A stretch of DNA of 64,000 bases from Stenotrophomonas chelatiphaga (GTDB lineage: Bacteria; Pseudomonadota; Gammaproteobacteria; Xanthomonadales; Xanthomonadaceae): positions 30,756-94,755 of the forward strand of contig NZ_LDJK01000060.1 in NCBI RefSeq assembly GCF_001431535.1, written 5' to 3'. Made by a program: the position numbers and the translations under genes. Numbering within the stretch: position 1 is the first letter of the stretch; every line of letters begins with the position of its first letter. The notes beneath the pieces were generated by a model. That model worked only from the letters and a program-made list of their open reading frames with translations. It had not been told where the DNA came from and did not search any database. Below are positions 17,169 through 27,687 of this stretch, one piece after another.

Positions 17169-19709
17169 TCACAGCGTCGGCAACACCTGCTTCAACGTGG
17201 TGATCCCCTCCCAGGGATCACCCTTCAGGCGCTTGGCCCGTGCCAGTGCCTTGTCCAGCGGAAACGCATCGGCCGCCGCGACGCGGCCGAGTTCTTCCCA
17301 GCGCAGCGGCACCGCCACGCCTGCACTTTCCCGCGCCCGCAACGACCACGAACACACGCTGGTGGCGCCGCGTGCATTGCGCAGCCAGTCGATGAAGATC
17401 ACCCCGTTGCGCTTGGCCTTGCTCATGGTGGCCACGTAGCGGTCCGGCGCATGCTGCGCCAGCGCCTGCGCGAAAGCTTCGCAGAACGCCTTGGCCTGCT
17501 CCCAGTCGGCCTTCGGCTGCAACGGCACCACCACGTGCAGGCCCTTGCCGCCGGACAGTCGCACGAAGCTTTCCAGCCCGGTTTCCTGCAGCCGCGCGCG
17601 GATGTCACGCGCAGCCGCCTTGATCTGTGTCCAGGTCACGCCGTCGCCGGGATCCAGGTCGAACACCAGCCGGTCCGGGTGCTCCGGGTCGGCCACCGTC
17701 GCGCCCCAGGGATGCAACTCCAGGGTGTTCATCTGCACCAGTTGCAGCAGCCCTTCCACGTCGTCGATGTAGACGTAGTCTTCGGTGCCGCTTTTCTGTT
17801 CCAGTGGCACTGCGCGCACCGCATCGCCCAGGCCCTGCCCATGGTGCTTCTGGAAGAAACAGGGCTTGCCTACTCCCTGCGGGCAACGCAGCAGCGACAG
17901 TGGCCGGCCGCTGATTTCCGGCAGGATCCACGCCGCCATTTCGCGGTAGTACTCGGCCACCTCGCCCTTGCGGATCTTCTTCTGCGGGTAGACCACGCGC
18001 TCGGGGTGGGTGATGCGCAGGTCCGGCTCCTTGCCTTTCACCGCAGCAGCAGCAGGCTGCGCGCGGTCGGGCTGCAGGTCGGGCGCGGTCTTGTCGGTGC
18101 GCAGCCGTTTGAAACTGGCCTGGCGCAGCAGTCCCTCCTTGCCCCAGCCGCGGAAGGCCACTTCGGCCACCAGCGTAGGCTTCACCCAGTGCACGCTGGC
18201 GGCGCGGAACGGCACATGCGCCGGCAGCTCGACCGCCGCCTTCGCGGTAGCCAGCTTGCCCAGCGAGTCGCTCAACGCGCGCAGCTTCGCATCATCGAAG
18301 CCGGTGCCCACGCGACCTACGTAACGCAGGCCGCCCTTATCCGGCGTGGCCATCAGCAGCGAACCGAAGCCCTGCCGTGAGCCCTTCGGCGCGGTGTAAC
18401 CGACCACCAGGAACTCGTCGGTTTCTTCGTGCTTGATCTTCACCCAGCTGCGCGCGCGGCCGTTCGCATAAGGCGCATCCACCTGCTTGCTGATGATGCC
18501 CTCGAAGCCGGCCTTGCCGCTGGCAGTGAACACCTCCGGGCCGTGGTCGACCACGTGGTCACTGTAGGCCAGCGTGCCCGGTACATCTCCGATCAACGCC
18601 TTCAGCAGCGTCTTGCGCTCCAGCAGTGGCGCGCGGCTGATGTCCACGCCGGCCACGCCCGGCAGATCGAACACCACGTAGCGCAAAGGTTGTTTCGAAC
18701 TGCCATCGATCACGCGTTGCAGCGCAGCGAAATCACTGCGGCCGTCAGCATCGAGCACCACCAGTTCGCCATCCAGCCGTGCATCCTTGACCGGCAGCGC
18801 GGCGATGGCGGCGCTCACTTCGGGGAAATCACCGCTCCAGTCCAGTCCGTTGCGCGAACGCAGCGTCACCGCGCCATCGTGCAGGTCGGCGAGCAGCCGG
18901 TAACCATCCCATTTGATCTCATGCAGCCAGCGCTCGCCGTCGGGGGCGCTCTCGCGGTGATCGGTGAGCTGCGGCGCATAGGTGTGTGGATACGGCGTAT
19001 CGCGGGCATCGGGCAGCGCCAGCGCGCGCGTGTGCCAGCGCGCGTCGGCCTTGCGCACGCGCGGTGCCGCCGCAGGCGTGCTCTTAGACACCGTGCTCTT
19101 CGACGGCGTGGCCTTCGACGACGCTTTCGTCGGTGGCGTGGCCTTGCGTGATCGGGTGGCGGTGGTCGACGTCGCAGGCGGGGTCTCCAGCAGGTCGTCG
19201 GCCTCTGCGTCGGTGGCATGGGCATCGTCGCGCTTGATCAGCAGCCATTGCACCTGGCGTCCTTTCAGGTTGGTGCGTACCAGCTTCCAGCCACCGCGCA
19301 GGCGCTGCCCGTGCAGCACGAAGTCGAGCTTCCCCGCCGCCAGCGCTTCCAGCGGATCGCCGTCGATGGCCCAGTTTCCGTGGTCGTAGACATCCACGTG
19401 GCCAGCCCCGTAGTGCCCCTTTGGAATGTCGCCCTCGAACGTCGCATAAGACAGCGGATGGTCTTCCACCTCCACCGCCAGGCGCTTCTCGCCAACCCGC
19501 AGCGACGGCCCCTTCGGCACCGCCCAGCTCTTCAGCACGCCATCCATTTCCAGCCGGAAATCGTAATGGCGGCTGCTGGCGTGATGCAGTTGCACGACGA
19601 AGATCGGCCGGCGCGCCGGCCGGCCGCGCCCGGCCTGGTCATCCGGCTCGGGCGTGCTGCCTTCGGCGGCGCCCAGCCGGCGCTTGCGGCGGTACTGGTG
19701 CAGGGACAT
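17169..19709 (-). CDS. ligD: ATP-dependent DNA ligase LigD (non-homologous end joining)
   Basis: 846 aa with the domain order 3'-phosphoesterase, ligase, polymerase. The phosphoesterase is at about 30-160 (HHASSRHYDFRLEMDGVLKS). A low-complexity Ser/Thr/Lys linker spans about 165-215. The ligase carries the nucleotidyl-transfer lysine in EIKWDGYR near 265. The C-terminal primase-polymerase (about 560-846) shows LELHPWGA and DLDPGDG. It seals and processes double-strand breaks together with Ku. It starts 3 bp after the ku stop, so the two form an operon. Length and order match pseudomonad LigD. Confidence 0.96.
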   Translation of the reverse strand: MSLHQYRRKRRLGAAEGSTPEPDDQAGRGRPARRPIFVVQLHHASSRHYDFRLEMDGVLKSWAVPKGPSLRVGEKRLAVEVEDHPLSYATFEGDIPKGHYGAGHVDVYDHGNWAIDGDPLEALAAGKLDFVLHGQRLRGGWKLVRTNLKGRQVQWLLIKRDDAHATDAEADDLLETPPATSTTATRSRKATPPTKASSKATPSKSTVSKSTPAAAPRVRKADARWHTRALALPDARDTPYPHTYAPQLTDHRESAPDGERWLHEIKWDGYRLLADLHDGAVTLRSRNGLDWSGDFPEVSAAIAALPVKDARLDGELVVLDADGRSDFAALQRVIDGSSKQPLRYVVFDLPGVAGVDISRAPLLERKTLLKALIGDVPGTLAYSDHVVDHGPEVFTASGKAGFEGIISKQVDAPYANGRARSWVKIKHEETDEFLVVGYTAPKGSRQGFGSLLMATPDKGGLRYVGRVGTGFDDAKLRALSDSLGKLATAKAAVELPAHVPFRAASVHWVKPTLVAEVAFRGWGKEGLLRQASFKRLRTDKTAPDLQPDRAQPAAAAVKGKEPDLRITHPERVVYPQKKIRKGEVAEYYREMAAWILPEISGRPLSLLRCPQGVGKPCFFQKHHGQGLGDAVRAVPLEQKSGTEDYVYIDDVEGLLQLVQMNTLELHPWGATVADPEHPDRLVFDLDPGDGVTWTQIKAAARDIRARLQETGLESFVRLSGGKGLHVVVPLQPKADWEQAKAFCEAFAQALAQHAPDRYVATMSKAKRNGVIFIDWLRNARGATSVCSWSLRARESAGVAVPLRWEELGRVAAADAFPLDKALARAKRLKGDPWEGITTLKQVLPTL

Positions 19710-19712
19710 GGA

Positions 19713-20669
19713 TCAACCCGCCTTGCGGCGTGGCGCGGCCTTCTTCGCCGGCTTGCTGGCCGCCTTGGCAGGGGTCTTCTTTGCGGCCGCCTTGGCCGGC
19801 GCCTTGCTGGCCTTTTTCGTCGCCGCCTTCTTGACCACCGCCTTGGTGGCGGTCTTCTTGGCCGGCGTGCGCTTGTTGGCATCCAGGCTCTTCTGCAGCA
19901 GCGACATGAAGTCCACCACGTTGGTGCTGGCGTCTTCGCGCGGGGCGGGCTCGTCCTCCACCGTGGTGGTGCCGCCGTCTTCCTTGATTCGCTTGGTCAG
20001 CACGCCCTGCAGCCGCTCGCGGAATTCGTCGTGGTACTGGCTGGGATCCCAGTCGCCGGCCATCGATTCGATCAGCTGCTCGGCCATCGCCGTCTCTTTG
20101 CTGGTGATGCGGTAGTCGGACACCTTTCCGGAAGGCAGCTTGTAGTCGGCCGGGTCGACCAGTTCCTGCGGGTAACGCAGGATCATCAGTACCAGCGCAT
20201 CGTCGTTGGGCATCACCGCACACAGGTACTCACGGGTGCGCACCACCACCTTGGCGATGCCGACCTTGCCGGTGCTGCGCAGGGTCTCGCGCAGCAGCAC
20301 GTAGCCTTTTTCGGCCTTCTTGCCGGGGATCAGCAGGTAGGGTTTTTCGAAGTAGCGCGGATCGATCTGCGCGGCGTCGACGAAGCTTTCCACCTCGACG
20401 GTTTCATGGCTTTCCGGCGCCGCGGATTTGATGTCACCTTCTTCCAGCACGACATAGCTGCCCTTGTCGTACTCGAAGGCTTTGACGATGTCCTTCCACG
20501 GCACTTCTTCGCCGGTATCGGCATTGACCCGTTCGAAGCGGATCGGTTTCTTGTCGCGCGAATCGAGCATGCGGAACTGCAGGTCGGTCCTGCGCTCGCC
20601 GGACATCAGCGAGACCGGCACGTTGAGCAGGCCGAAGGAAAGAGTACCGGTCCAGATGGGACGGGCCAT
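19713..20669 (-). CDS. ku: Non-homologous end joining protein Ku
   Basis: 318 aa from ATG 20669 (a GTG three codons upstream is an alternative). It opens with MARPIWTGTLSFGLLNVPV, the usual bacterial Ku N-terminus, followed by the beta-barrel core to about residue 250. The last 55 or so residues are a Lys/Ala tail (repeated KKTATK, KAPAKAAAKK), typical of Ku proteins with a DNA-binding tail. It binds broken DNA ends as a homodimer and recruits LigD, encoded directly downstream. Confidence 0.96.
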   Translation of the reverse strand: MARPIWTGTLSFGLLNVPVSLMSGERRTDLQFRMLDSRDKKPIRFERVNADTGEEVPWKDIVKAFEYDKGSYVVLEEGDIKSAAPESHETVEVESFVDAAQIDPRYFEKPYLLIPGKKAEKGYVLLRETLRSTGKVGIAKVVVRTREYLCAVMPNDDALVLMILRYPQELVDPADYKLPSGKVSDYRITSKETAMAEQLIESMAGDWDPSQYHDEFRERLQGVLTKRIKEDGGTTTVEDEPAPREDASTNVVDFMSLLQKSLDANKRTPAKKTATKAVVKKAATKKASKAPAKAAAKKTPAKAASKPAKKAAPRRKAG

Positions 20670-20746
20670 GGGACGCACCGTACGGTGTCAAGGAAACCCC
20701 AGCTTCAGCGCGCGCGCGTGAAACGCCCGTGTCCTCCAACTCAAGA

Positions 20747-20811
20747 AGGGGTCAGAGTCGGGGGTCAGAGTCCTTTTCCGGGAAAACGACTCTGACCCCG
20801 ACTCTGACCCC
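20747..20811. repeat. Long inverted repeat with doubled GGGGTCAGAGTC unit
   Basis: Each arm contains GGGGTCAGAGTC twice in tandem: left 20747-20771 (one extra G), right 20788-20811. The 16-nt loop itself contains CCGG flanked by CTTTT and GAAAAC. It lies between ku and a conserved gene and could be a bidirectional terminator. A related unit is at 27510-27544. Confidence 0.8.
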
Positions 20812-20820
20812 TTTCACAAG

Positions 20821-21722
<902 letters not shown>

Positions 21723-21730
21723 GGGAGTGG

Positions 21731-21793
21731 GGTGACGGCCAGCGGCCGTCACTACCGGGCTGTGGTGGCTGACGGCCAGCGGCCGTCACTACC
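21731..21793. repeat. SMAG-like repeat pair
   Basis: Two direct copies of TGACGGCCAGCGGCCGTCAC followed by TACC (21731-21756 and 21769-21793), separated by 12 bp. Each copy is a perfect hairpin with the GTAG end typical of Stenotrophomonas repeats. They lie between convergent genes. Confidence 0.85.
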
Positions 21794-21805
21794 GTCCGGT
21801 TGTCG

Positions 21806-23926
21806 TCAGCGCCAGGACCACTGCACGCCCAGGCTGCCGCGGCGGTCCGGGCCGGGTTCGTAGTAGCGGCCGTTGCCGTCGTTGACGATCACCGAGCCGA
21901 TGTAATCCTGGTCCAGCAGGTTGTCCACACGGGCGAACACGCGCAGGTCGCCGCCGCGCAGGGTCCAGCGCCGGGCAGCTTCCACGTTCATCACGGCATA
22001 GCCCGGGGCGCGTTCGGTGGCGAGGTCGTTGACCACCGTGTCGCTGCTGCCGGTCACTTCAGCCGCCCACTGCCAGTCGCGCGGCTGCCATTCCAGCCGT
22101 GCGAAGGCCTGCTGGCGCGGCACGCCGGGCAGGCGGCTGCCGGCGGCAACCGGCGTATCCGGCACCGCGCAGCCGCTGCCGGCGCAGGCCAGGTAGGCGC
22201 TGCGCACTTCGGCCTGCAGCCAGGTCCAGGCCACCTGCAATTCCAGGTCCTGCGCCAGCGGCTGGTGCCATGACAGCTCGGCGCCCTGGCGACGGGTCCG
22301 GCCGATGTTGCGGTAGGTACTGCGGCCATTGGTGTTGCTGGCCACGGCCAGCTCATCGTCGGTATCGGCGCGGAACAGGCTTACGTCCAGCCGGCGACCG
22401 TCCTGCGCCTGCCATTTGCTGCCGATTTCCACATTGCGGCTGCGGGCGGCGGACAGGTCCAGCGCCAGCCCGGCCTGGCCATCGGCGCGGTAACCGAGCT
22501 CGTTGAAGGTGGGGGTTTCGAAGCCACGGCCGACCGCGGCGTGCAGCCGCCATTGCGGGTTCACCTCGAAACTGACCCCGGCCACCGGCGTGGTGGCCTG
22601 GTAGCGGCGGCTGCCGCTGTCGTCGGGGTTGCGGCCGACGATGTAGTGGTCTTCCGACCGGAAGCGCACGCTGCTGTGGCGGGCGCCGGCCAGCAACGAC
22701 CATCGCGGGCTCCACTGCCACCACGCCTGTACGAACTGGTCGACGTTGGACACCGTGTCGCGCTGGTCACGGCGCAGCCGGCCGCGCACGCCCAGCTGGT
22801 CGCCGACGAAGTTCTCGTGGCCGGTGCGGTGCTGGCGCTGGCGGTCGGCATTGACCCCGGCGGTGACGTCCAGCGCGCGTCCGGCCAGCTCACCGTTCCA
22901 GCCCCAGCGCGCGTCCAGCCCGCCGAAATCGCCATCCAGTCCGATCACCCCGCCGGCATGCAGCGGATTGGCCTGCGGGCCCGGCGGGATGGCCAGGAAC
23001 TGGGTCACCTCGCGCTGGCCGGCGTAGCCGGTCAGGCGGAAGCGGTGATCGTCGCGCTGGCCGCTGTAGACCAGCCCGGCCTGCGACTGCCGGACCGATT
23101 TACGGGTGTTGTACTGATGCGCCACCGCGGTGGCCTGGCGCGGATCAGCGGCCACCTGGGCGCGGGTCAGGCCGAGCGGATCCTGCGCGTCCGGCGCATC
23201 CAGGTAGTTCACCAGCAGCTCCAGCCGGTCCTCGCCCACGGCCATGCCCAGCCGTGCATTCAGCGATTCCCGGCGGGCCGCGCTGTGGTCGCGCCAGCCA
23301 TCGGTACGGAAGTGGTTGGCGGCGATGTTGTAGTCCATCGGGCCCTGCACGCCGCGCAGGTGGGCGCCCACGCTCAGCGTGTTGTCGGCGCCGGCATTGA
23401 GCCGCAGCCGCCACGGATCGCCTTCGCGGCCCTGCGCGGTATGCACCTGCAGCACCCCGCCGGAGGAGTTGCCGTACAGCGCCGAGAACGGCCCGCGCAG
23501 CACGTCGATGCGCTCCGCACCGAGCAGGCTGGCGTGCGAAAGCTGGCCCTGGCCATCGGGCATGGTCGCCGGTACCCCGTCCACCAGCACGCGCACGCCG
23601 CGCACGCCGAAGGTGGAGCGCGCACCGAAGCCACGGATCGACAGCTGGGTGTCCTGCGCCAGGTTCTGCCGGTCACGGGCCAGCACCCCGGGAATCCCGC
23701 CCAGTGCCTCGGACAGCTGCGCCTGCGGACCACTGCGGTCGTCGTCTATCCACACCGTGTCCAGGCTGGCCGGCAGCGCGAAGGGATCCACCCCGGGCAC
23801 CCGGGCGGCCTCCACGTCCACCGCCGGCAGGGTGCGCGCCGGCGGGTCCTGGGCGAAGGCGAGGGTGGGCAGCAGCAGGGCACAGGCAACGGACAGGCGG
23901 CGACGCGCCGGGAGCAGGTTCATCAT
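21806..23926 (-). CDS. TonB-dependent receptor (FecA/siderophore-receptor-like)
   Basis: 706 aa with signal peptide (MMNLLPARRRLSVACALLLP... ending AFAQ). The plug shows LSIRGFGARSTFGVRGVRVL, VDGVPATMPDGQG and RIDVLRGPFSALYGNSSGGV, and the barrel ends LGVQWSWR. This is the classical metal/siderophore-type receptor build, shorter than the three large receptors at 5628-17114. The likely ligand is a ferric chelate, but no siderophore gene or regulator is adjacent. ATG 23923, one codon later, is an equal start. Confidence 0.88.
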   Translation of the reverse strand: MMNLLPARRRLSVACALLLPTLAFAQDPPARTLPAVDVEAARVPGVDPFALPASLDTVWIDDDRSGPQAQLSEALGGIPGVLARDRQNLAQDTQLSIRGFGARSTFGVRGVRVLVDGVPATMPDGQGQLSHASLLGAERIDVLRGPFSALYGNSSGGVLQVHTAQGREGDPWRLRLNAGADNTLSVGAHLRGVQGPMDYNIAANHFRTDGWRDHSAARRESLNARLGMAVGEDRLELLVNYLDAPDAQDPLGLTRAQVAADPRQATAVAHQYNTRKSVRQSQAGLVYSGQRDDHRFRLTGYAGQREVTQFLAIPPGPQANPLHAGGVIGLDGDFGGLDARWGWNGELAGRALDVTAGVNADRQRQHRTGHENFVGDQLGVRGRLRRDQRDTVSNVDQFVQAWWQWSPRWSLLAGARHSSVRFRSEDHYIVGRNPDDSGSRRYQATTPVAGVSFEVNPQWRLHAAVGRGFETPTFNELGYRADGQAGLALDLSAARSRNVEIGSKWQAQDGRRLDVSLFRADTDDELAVASNTNGRSTYRNIGRTRRQGAELSWHQPLAQDLELQVAWTWLQAEVRSAYLACAGSGCAVPDTPVAAGSRLPGVPRQQAFARLEWQPRDWQWAAEVTGSSDTVVNDLATERAPGYAVMNVEAARRWTLRGGDLRVFARVDNLLDQDYIGSVIVNDGNGRYYEPGPDRRGSLGVQWSWR

Positions 23927-24073
23927 TCAGGTTCAGCCACAAGCATGAACGGCCCATGGTACCGGCCAGCAGGTGATGAGGAATGCCGCGCCACCGGCAC
24001 GCTTTGTTACGATGACGTCGTCACTGCCCACGGTGGTGGCGCTGCTGCGTGCTTTCTTCCTCCCCCTTACCGA

Positions 24074-25288
24074 ATGAGTACCGCCGTGTCCTTCTTTGCA
24101 AACGTGGAACTGGTCCCCGGTGACCCGATCCTGGGCCTGACCGAGGCGTACAACGCCGACAGCCGTCCGACCAAGGTCAACCTGGGTGTGGGCATCTACT
24201 ACGACGAAAGCGGCCGCATTCCGCTGCTTCGCGCCGTCAAGCAGATCGAGCAGCAGCTCGCCACCGAAGCCAAACCGCGCGGCTACCTGCCCATCGATGG
24301 ACTGCCGGCCTACACCCAGGCCACCCGTGAGCTGGTGTTCGGCAAGGATTCGCCGCTGCTGGCCGCTGGCCGCGTGGCCACCACCCAGACCGTGGGCGGC
24401 AGCGGTGCGCTGCGCGTCGGCGCCGAGCTGCTGAACAAGCTGCTGCCGCACGCCACCATCGCCATCAGCAACCCGAGCTGGGAAAACCACCGCGCCGTGT
24501 TCGGTGCGGCCGGCTTCGACGTGGTGGAATACAGCTACTTCGACGCACAGACCCACGGCGTGGACTTCCCTGCGATGCTGGCCGACCTGCAGAAGCTGCA
24601 GCCGGGCACCGTGGTGCTGCTGCACGCGTGCTGCCACAACCCCACCGGTGCCGACCTGACCGTGGACCAGTGGAAGCAGGTGGCTGAGGTCCTGAAGGAA
24701 CAGCAGCTGTTCCCGTTCATCGACATGGCCTACCAGGGCTTCGACAAGGGCATCGAGCAGGATGGCGCCGCCGTGCGCATCATCGCCGAAGCCGGCATCG
24801 ACAGCTTCGTGGTCGCCAACTCGTACTCCAAGTCGTTCTCGCTGTATGGCGAACGCGTGGGTGCGCTGTCGATCGTCGCCCCCAACGCCACCGAAGCCAA
24901 GGCCGTGCAGTCGCAGATCAAGCGGATCATCCGCACGATCTACTCCAGCCCGTCCAACCACGGTGCCGCGCTGGTGGCCGGCGTGTTGAACAGCCCGGAA
25001 CTGCGCACGCTGTGGGAAGCCGAACTGACCGAGATGCGCGAGCGCATCCACGCCCTGCGTCATGGGCTGGTGGACCGCCTGGCCGCCCTGGGCGCGCCGG
25101 AATTCGCCTTCATCAACGACCAGGCCGGCATGTTCTCCTACTCCGGCCTGAGCCGCGTGCAGGTGGAAAAGCTGCGCGATGACTACGGCATCTACGCCGT
25201 CGGCACCGGCCGCATCTGCGTGGCCGCGCTGAGCCAGAGCAACCTGGACTACGTCGCCCAGGCCGTGGCCAACGTCGCCAAGGCCTGA
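24074..25288 (+). CDS. tyrB: Aromatic amino acid / aspartate aminotransferase (class I)
   Basis: 404 aa, a PLP enzyme of the AspC/TyrB subgroup. It shows FFANVELVPGDPILGL at the N-terminus, GYLPIDGLP, CCHNPTGAD and the cofactor lysine near 253 in NSYSKSFSLYGERVGA, followed by the substrate Arg region near the C-terminus. It transfers amino groups between aromatic amino acids or aspartate and 2-oxoglutarate. ATG 24074 matches the family N-terminus. It is followed by a strong hairpin at 25298, so it is probably monocistronic. Confidence 0.9.
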   Translation: MSTAVSFFANVELVPGDPILGLTEAYNADSRPTKVNLGVGIYYDESGRIPLLRAVKQIEQQLATEAKPRGYLPIDGLPAYTQATRELVFGKDSPLLAAGRVATTQTVGGSGALRVGAELLNKLLPHATIAISNPSWENHRAVFGAAGFDVVEYSYFDAQTHGVDFPAMLADLQKLQPGTVVLLHACCHNPTGADLTVDQWKQVAEVLKEQQLFPFIDMAYQGFDKGIEQDGAAVRIIAEAGIDSFVVANSYSKSFSLYGERVGALSIVAPNATEAKAVQSQIKRIIRTIYSSPSNHGAALVAGVLNSPELRTLWEAELTEMRERIHALRHGLVDRLAALGAPEFAFINDQAGMFSYSGLSRVQVEKLRDDYGIYAVGTGRICVAALSQSNLDYVAQAVANVAKA

Positions 25289-25297
25289 TGCAACACC

Positions 25298-25342
25298 AAA
25301 AAGGGGACGGAGGGGATTAATAATCCCCTCCGTCCCCTTTTT
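25298..25342. terminator. Perfect hairpin terminator after tyrB
   Basis: A5-GGGGACGGAGGGGATTA pairs completely with its complement ending in T5, leaving a loop of about three bases. The poly-A/poly-T flanks make it work in either direction. The core GGGGACGGAGGGG resembles a recurring xanthomonad intergenic element. Confidence 0.85.
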
Positions 25343-25393
25343 GCATCCGGGCGGCGACAATAGGCGCATCTTTCCGTCGCTCGAGCCCTGTCC

Positions 25394-26410
25394 ATGTCCC
25401 GTACGTCGTTGACCCGGTATCTCATCCAGGAACAGCATGCCGGCCGCATCAATGCCGACCTGCGCCAGCTGATCGCCGTGGTCGGGCGTGCCTGCACCAA
25501 CATCTCCATCGCCGTCAGCAAGGGCGCCCTCGGCGGCGTGCTGGGCGAAGCCGGTACCGGCAACGTGCAGGGCGAGGCGCAGAAGAAGCTGGATGTGATC
25601 AGCAACGAGATCCTGCTGGAAGCCAACGCCTGGGGTGGCCACCTGGCCGCCTGCGCATCGGAAGAAATGGACCACTCGCAGCCGGTGCCGGACATTTACC
25701 CGCGCGGTGATTTCCTGCTGCTGTTCGATCCCCTCGATGGCAGTTCCAACATCGACGTGAACGTGTCGGTGGGCACCATCTTCTCCGTGCTGCGCTGCCC
25801 GAAGGGCGTCGAGTTGCCCGGTGATGACAGCTTCCTGCAGCCCGGTACGGCGCAGATCGCCGCCGGTTACTGCATCTACGGTCCCAGCACGCAGATGGTG
25901 CTGACCGTCGGCCATGGCACCCATGCGTTCACCTTGGACCGTGAAACCGGCGAATTCGTGCTGACCACCCAGGACATGCAGATCCCGGCGGCCACCCAGG
26001 AGTTCGCGATCAACATGTCCAACCAGCGGCATTGGGAAGCCCCGATGCAGGCCTACGTGGCCGATCTGCTGGAAGGCAAGGAAGGCACGCGCGGCAAAGA
26101 CTTCAACATGCGCTGGATCGCCAGCATGGTGGCCGACGTGCATCGCATCCTGACCCGCGGTGGCATCTTCATCTACCCGTGGGACAAGAAGGACCCGTCC
26201 AAGGCCGGCAAGCTGCGCCTGATGTACGAAGCCAACCCGATGGGCCTGCTGGTGGAACAGGCCGGCGGCGCCGCGTCGACCGGCCGCGCGCGGATCCTGG
26301 ATATCCAGCCGGACCAGCTGCACCAGCGCGTGCCGGTGTTCCTCGGTTCGCGCGATGAAGTGGCCGCCGCGGTGAAGTACCACCAGCAGCACGACGCCTC
26401 CGCAGACTGA
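25394..26410 (+). CDS. fbp: Fructose-1,6-bisphosphatase class I
   Basis: 338 aa, beginning [14 protein letters not shown]. Metal-binding and active-site motifs are present: [10 protein letters not shown] and [19 protein letters not shown], and [13 protein letters not shown] followed by EQAGG near the C-terminus. It hydrolyses fructose-1,6-bisphosphate to fructose-6-phosphate in gluconeogenesis, which is needed when pectin- or amino-acid-derived trioses are the carbon source. Length is normal. It has its own promoter space after the tyrB terminator. Confidence 0.97.
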   Translation: MSRTSLTRYLIQEQHAGRINADLRQLIAVVGRACTNISIAVSKGALGGVLGEAGTGNVQGEAQKKLDVISNEILLEANAWGGHLAACASEEMDHSQPVPDIYPRGDFLLLFDPLDGSSNIDVNVSVGTIFSVLRCPKGVELPGDDSFLQPGTAQIAAGYCIYGPSTQMVLTVGHGTHAFTLDRETGEFVLTTQDMQIPAATQEFAINMSNQRHWEAPMQAYVADLLEGKEGTRGKDFNMRWIASMVADVHRILTRGGIFIYPWDKKDPSKAGKLRLMYEANPMGLLVEQAGGAASTGRARILDIQPDQLHQRVPVFLGSRDEVAAAVKYHQQHDASAD

Positions 26411-26524
26411 GCAGCAGGCGCGCGTGATCGCCTGGCCGTCGGGCACGCCGCCGCACATGTCGGTGGCGTGACAACCCCCGCGCCAGTGGGCACCATCAAG
26501 GGCCCGCTGGCGAAGGATGCAGGC

Positions 26525-27232
26525 ATGCACACGCAGGACCCGGTTGATTTCATTGAAGTGATCCACAACGCCGTGCCCGCCGATGTGTGTGCGGCGATCG
26601 TGGCGCGATTGCGCGCAAGTGACCGCCTGCAACCGGGTGCGGTAGGCAGTGGTGTGTTCCCGGAACTCAAGCGCAGCAAGGATCTGCGGATCAGCGGGCT
26701 TTCTGATTGGGCTGATGTTGAAAACGTCCTGCAACAGGCCGTTTTCAACGGGCTGCTGAGTTATCTACGCCGTTATCCACAGGCTCTGATCGCGCCGCTG
26801 ATGTTGCAGATCCAAGACAGCAACGGCCAGCCCAAGCGCCTCGTGGCAGAAGATTTCCCCGACATGAGCCCGGCCGCGCTGTCGGATCTTGCGCGCACGT
26901 GCCTGCGTCCGGGCGCGATCAACCTGCAATGGTACGCAGCAGGCGAGGGCGGTTACCCCTACTGGCATTGCGAGCTGTATCCGAAGGACGTGAAGGCGGA
27001 AACCCTGCATCGCCACCTGCTGTGGACGCTGTACCTCAACGATGAATTCGAAGAGGGTGAGACCGAGTTTCATTTCCAGCAGCGCAAGGTCACGCCACGC
27101 ACCGGCAGCCTGCTGATCGCGCCGACCGCCTTCACCCATACCCATCGCGGCAATCGTCCGCAGGGCGGGGACAAGGTCATCGCCACCAGCTGGATCCTGT
27201 TCCAGTCCGCGCAGAAGCTCTACGGCGGCTAA
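26525..27232 (+). CDS. 2OG-Fe(II) oxygenase-like protein
   Basis: About 235 aa from ATG 26525 (AAGGA site); a GTG at 26468 would add 19 residues. The C-terminal half has prolyl-hydroxylase-like spacing: YPYWHCELYP (candidate metal ligands H-x-E instead of the common H-x-D), FEEGETEFHF, then APTAFTHTHRGNRP with a distal His and the Arg that would bind 2-oxoglutarate. Substrate is unknown. It follows fbp in the same direction after 114 bp. The H-x-E assignment is tentative. Confidence 0.72.
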   Translation: MHTQDPVDFIEVIHNAVPADVCAAIVARLRASDRLQPGAVGSGVFPELKRSKDLRISGLSDWADVENVLQQAVFNGLLSYLRRYPQALIAPLMLQIQDSNGQPKRLVAEDFPDMSPAALSDLARTCLRPGAINLQWYAAGEGGYPYWHCELYPKDVKAETLHRHLLWTLYLNDEFEEGETEFHFQQRKVTPRTGSLLIAPTAFTHTHRGNRPQGGDKVIATSWILFQSAQKLYGG

Positions 27233-27242
27233 GGTCCCCATT

Positions 27243-27342
27243 TCCCCGGGCGCTGAACGCACACGTGTCCACCTTTCCCTTGGCCGACATGTGCAGCGAC
27301 GCCCGGGGAGATGAGGATGCTGGCAGCAAGCATCCTGCTCAT
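27243..27342. other. Two consecutive stem-loops, possible structured RNA
   Basis: TCCCCGGGCG (27243-27252) pairs with CGCCCGGGGA (27300-27309), with an inner arm GCACA...TGTGC. Directly after it, ATGAGGATGCT (27311-27321) pairs with AGCATCCTGCTCAT, ending at 27342 with a two-base bulge. There is no T-run, so it is not a standard terminator. Confidence 0.45.
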
Positions 27343-27509
27343 GGGCGGGTCTTCCGTGCGGCGGTGCGTCCCCAATTCGATTGATGGAGTCGATATTGAT
27401 TGGCGTTGCCTCTGCACGGCGCCTATCTTCCGCGACACGACGCGAACTGCCTTTCAGAAATCGCTCACCGTACCGCCGGCGGTCGTGCCAGAGGTCCATG
27501 CCAGGCGTC

Positions 27510-27668
27510 GGATCCCTTTCGCGCAGCGAAAGGGCTCTGACCCCATACCGACCTCCCCTGACGGCCAGACCGCTGCGCTCGCCGAGCGTGGCTCGGCGCT
27601 ACCCTCCTCACCGCCAGCCTCGGTAGGTGACGACCCCGCTTCGGTGGGTGACGACCTTTGGTCGTCAC
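27510..27668. repeat. Cluster of unlike REP-type elements
   Basis: The 455-bp gap 27233-27687 has no convincing gene. After the stem-loops it holds GATCCCTTTCGC...GCGAAAGGG with CTCTGACCCC (27510-27544), GCCGAGC...GCTCGGC (27581-27597) and GTGACGACC...GGTCGTCAC (27648-27668). These are three different repeat families side by side. Confidence 0.7.
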
Positions 27669-27687
27669 GCGCTTGCCGCGCTGCAAG

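Noticed and set aside
26773..26781. Perfect DnaA box inside the oxygenase gene
   Set aside because: Isolated in coding sequence far from the origin; most likely chance.
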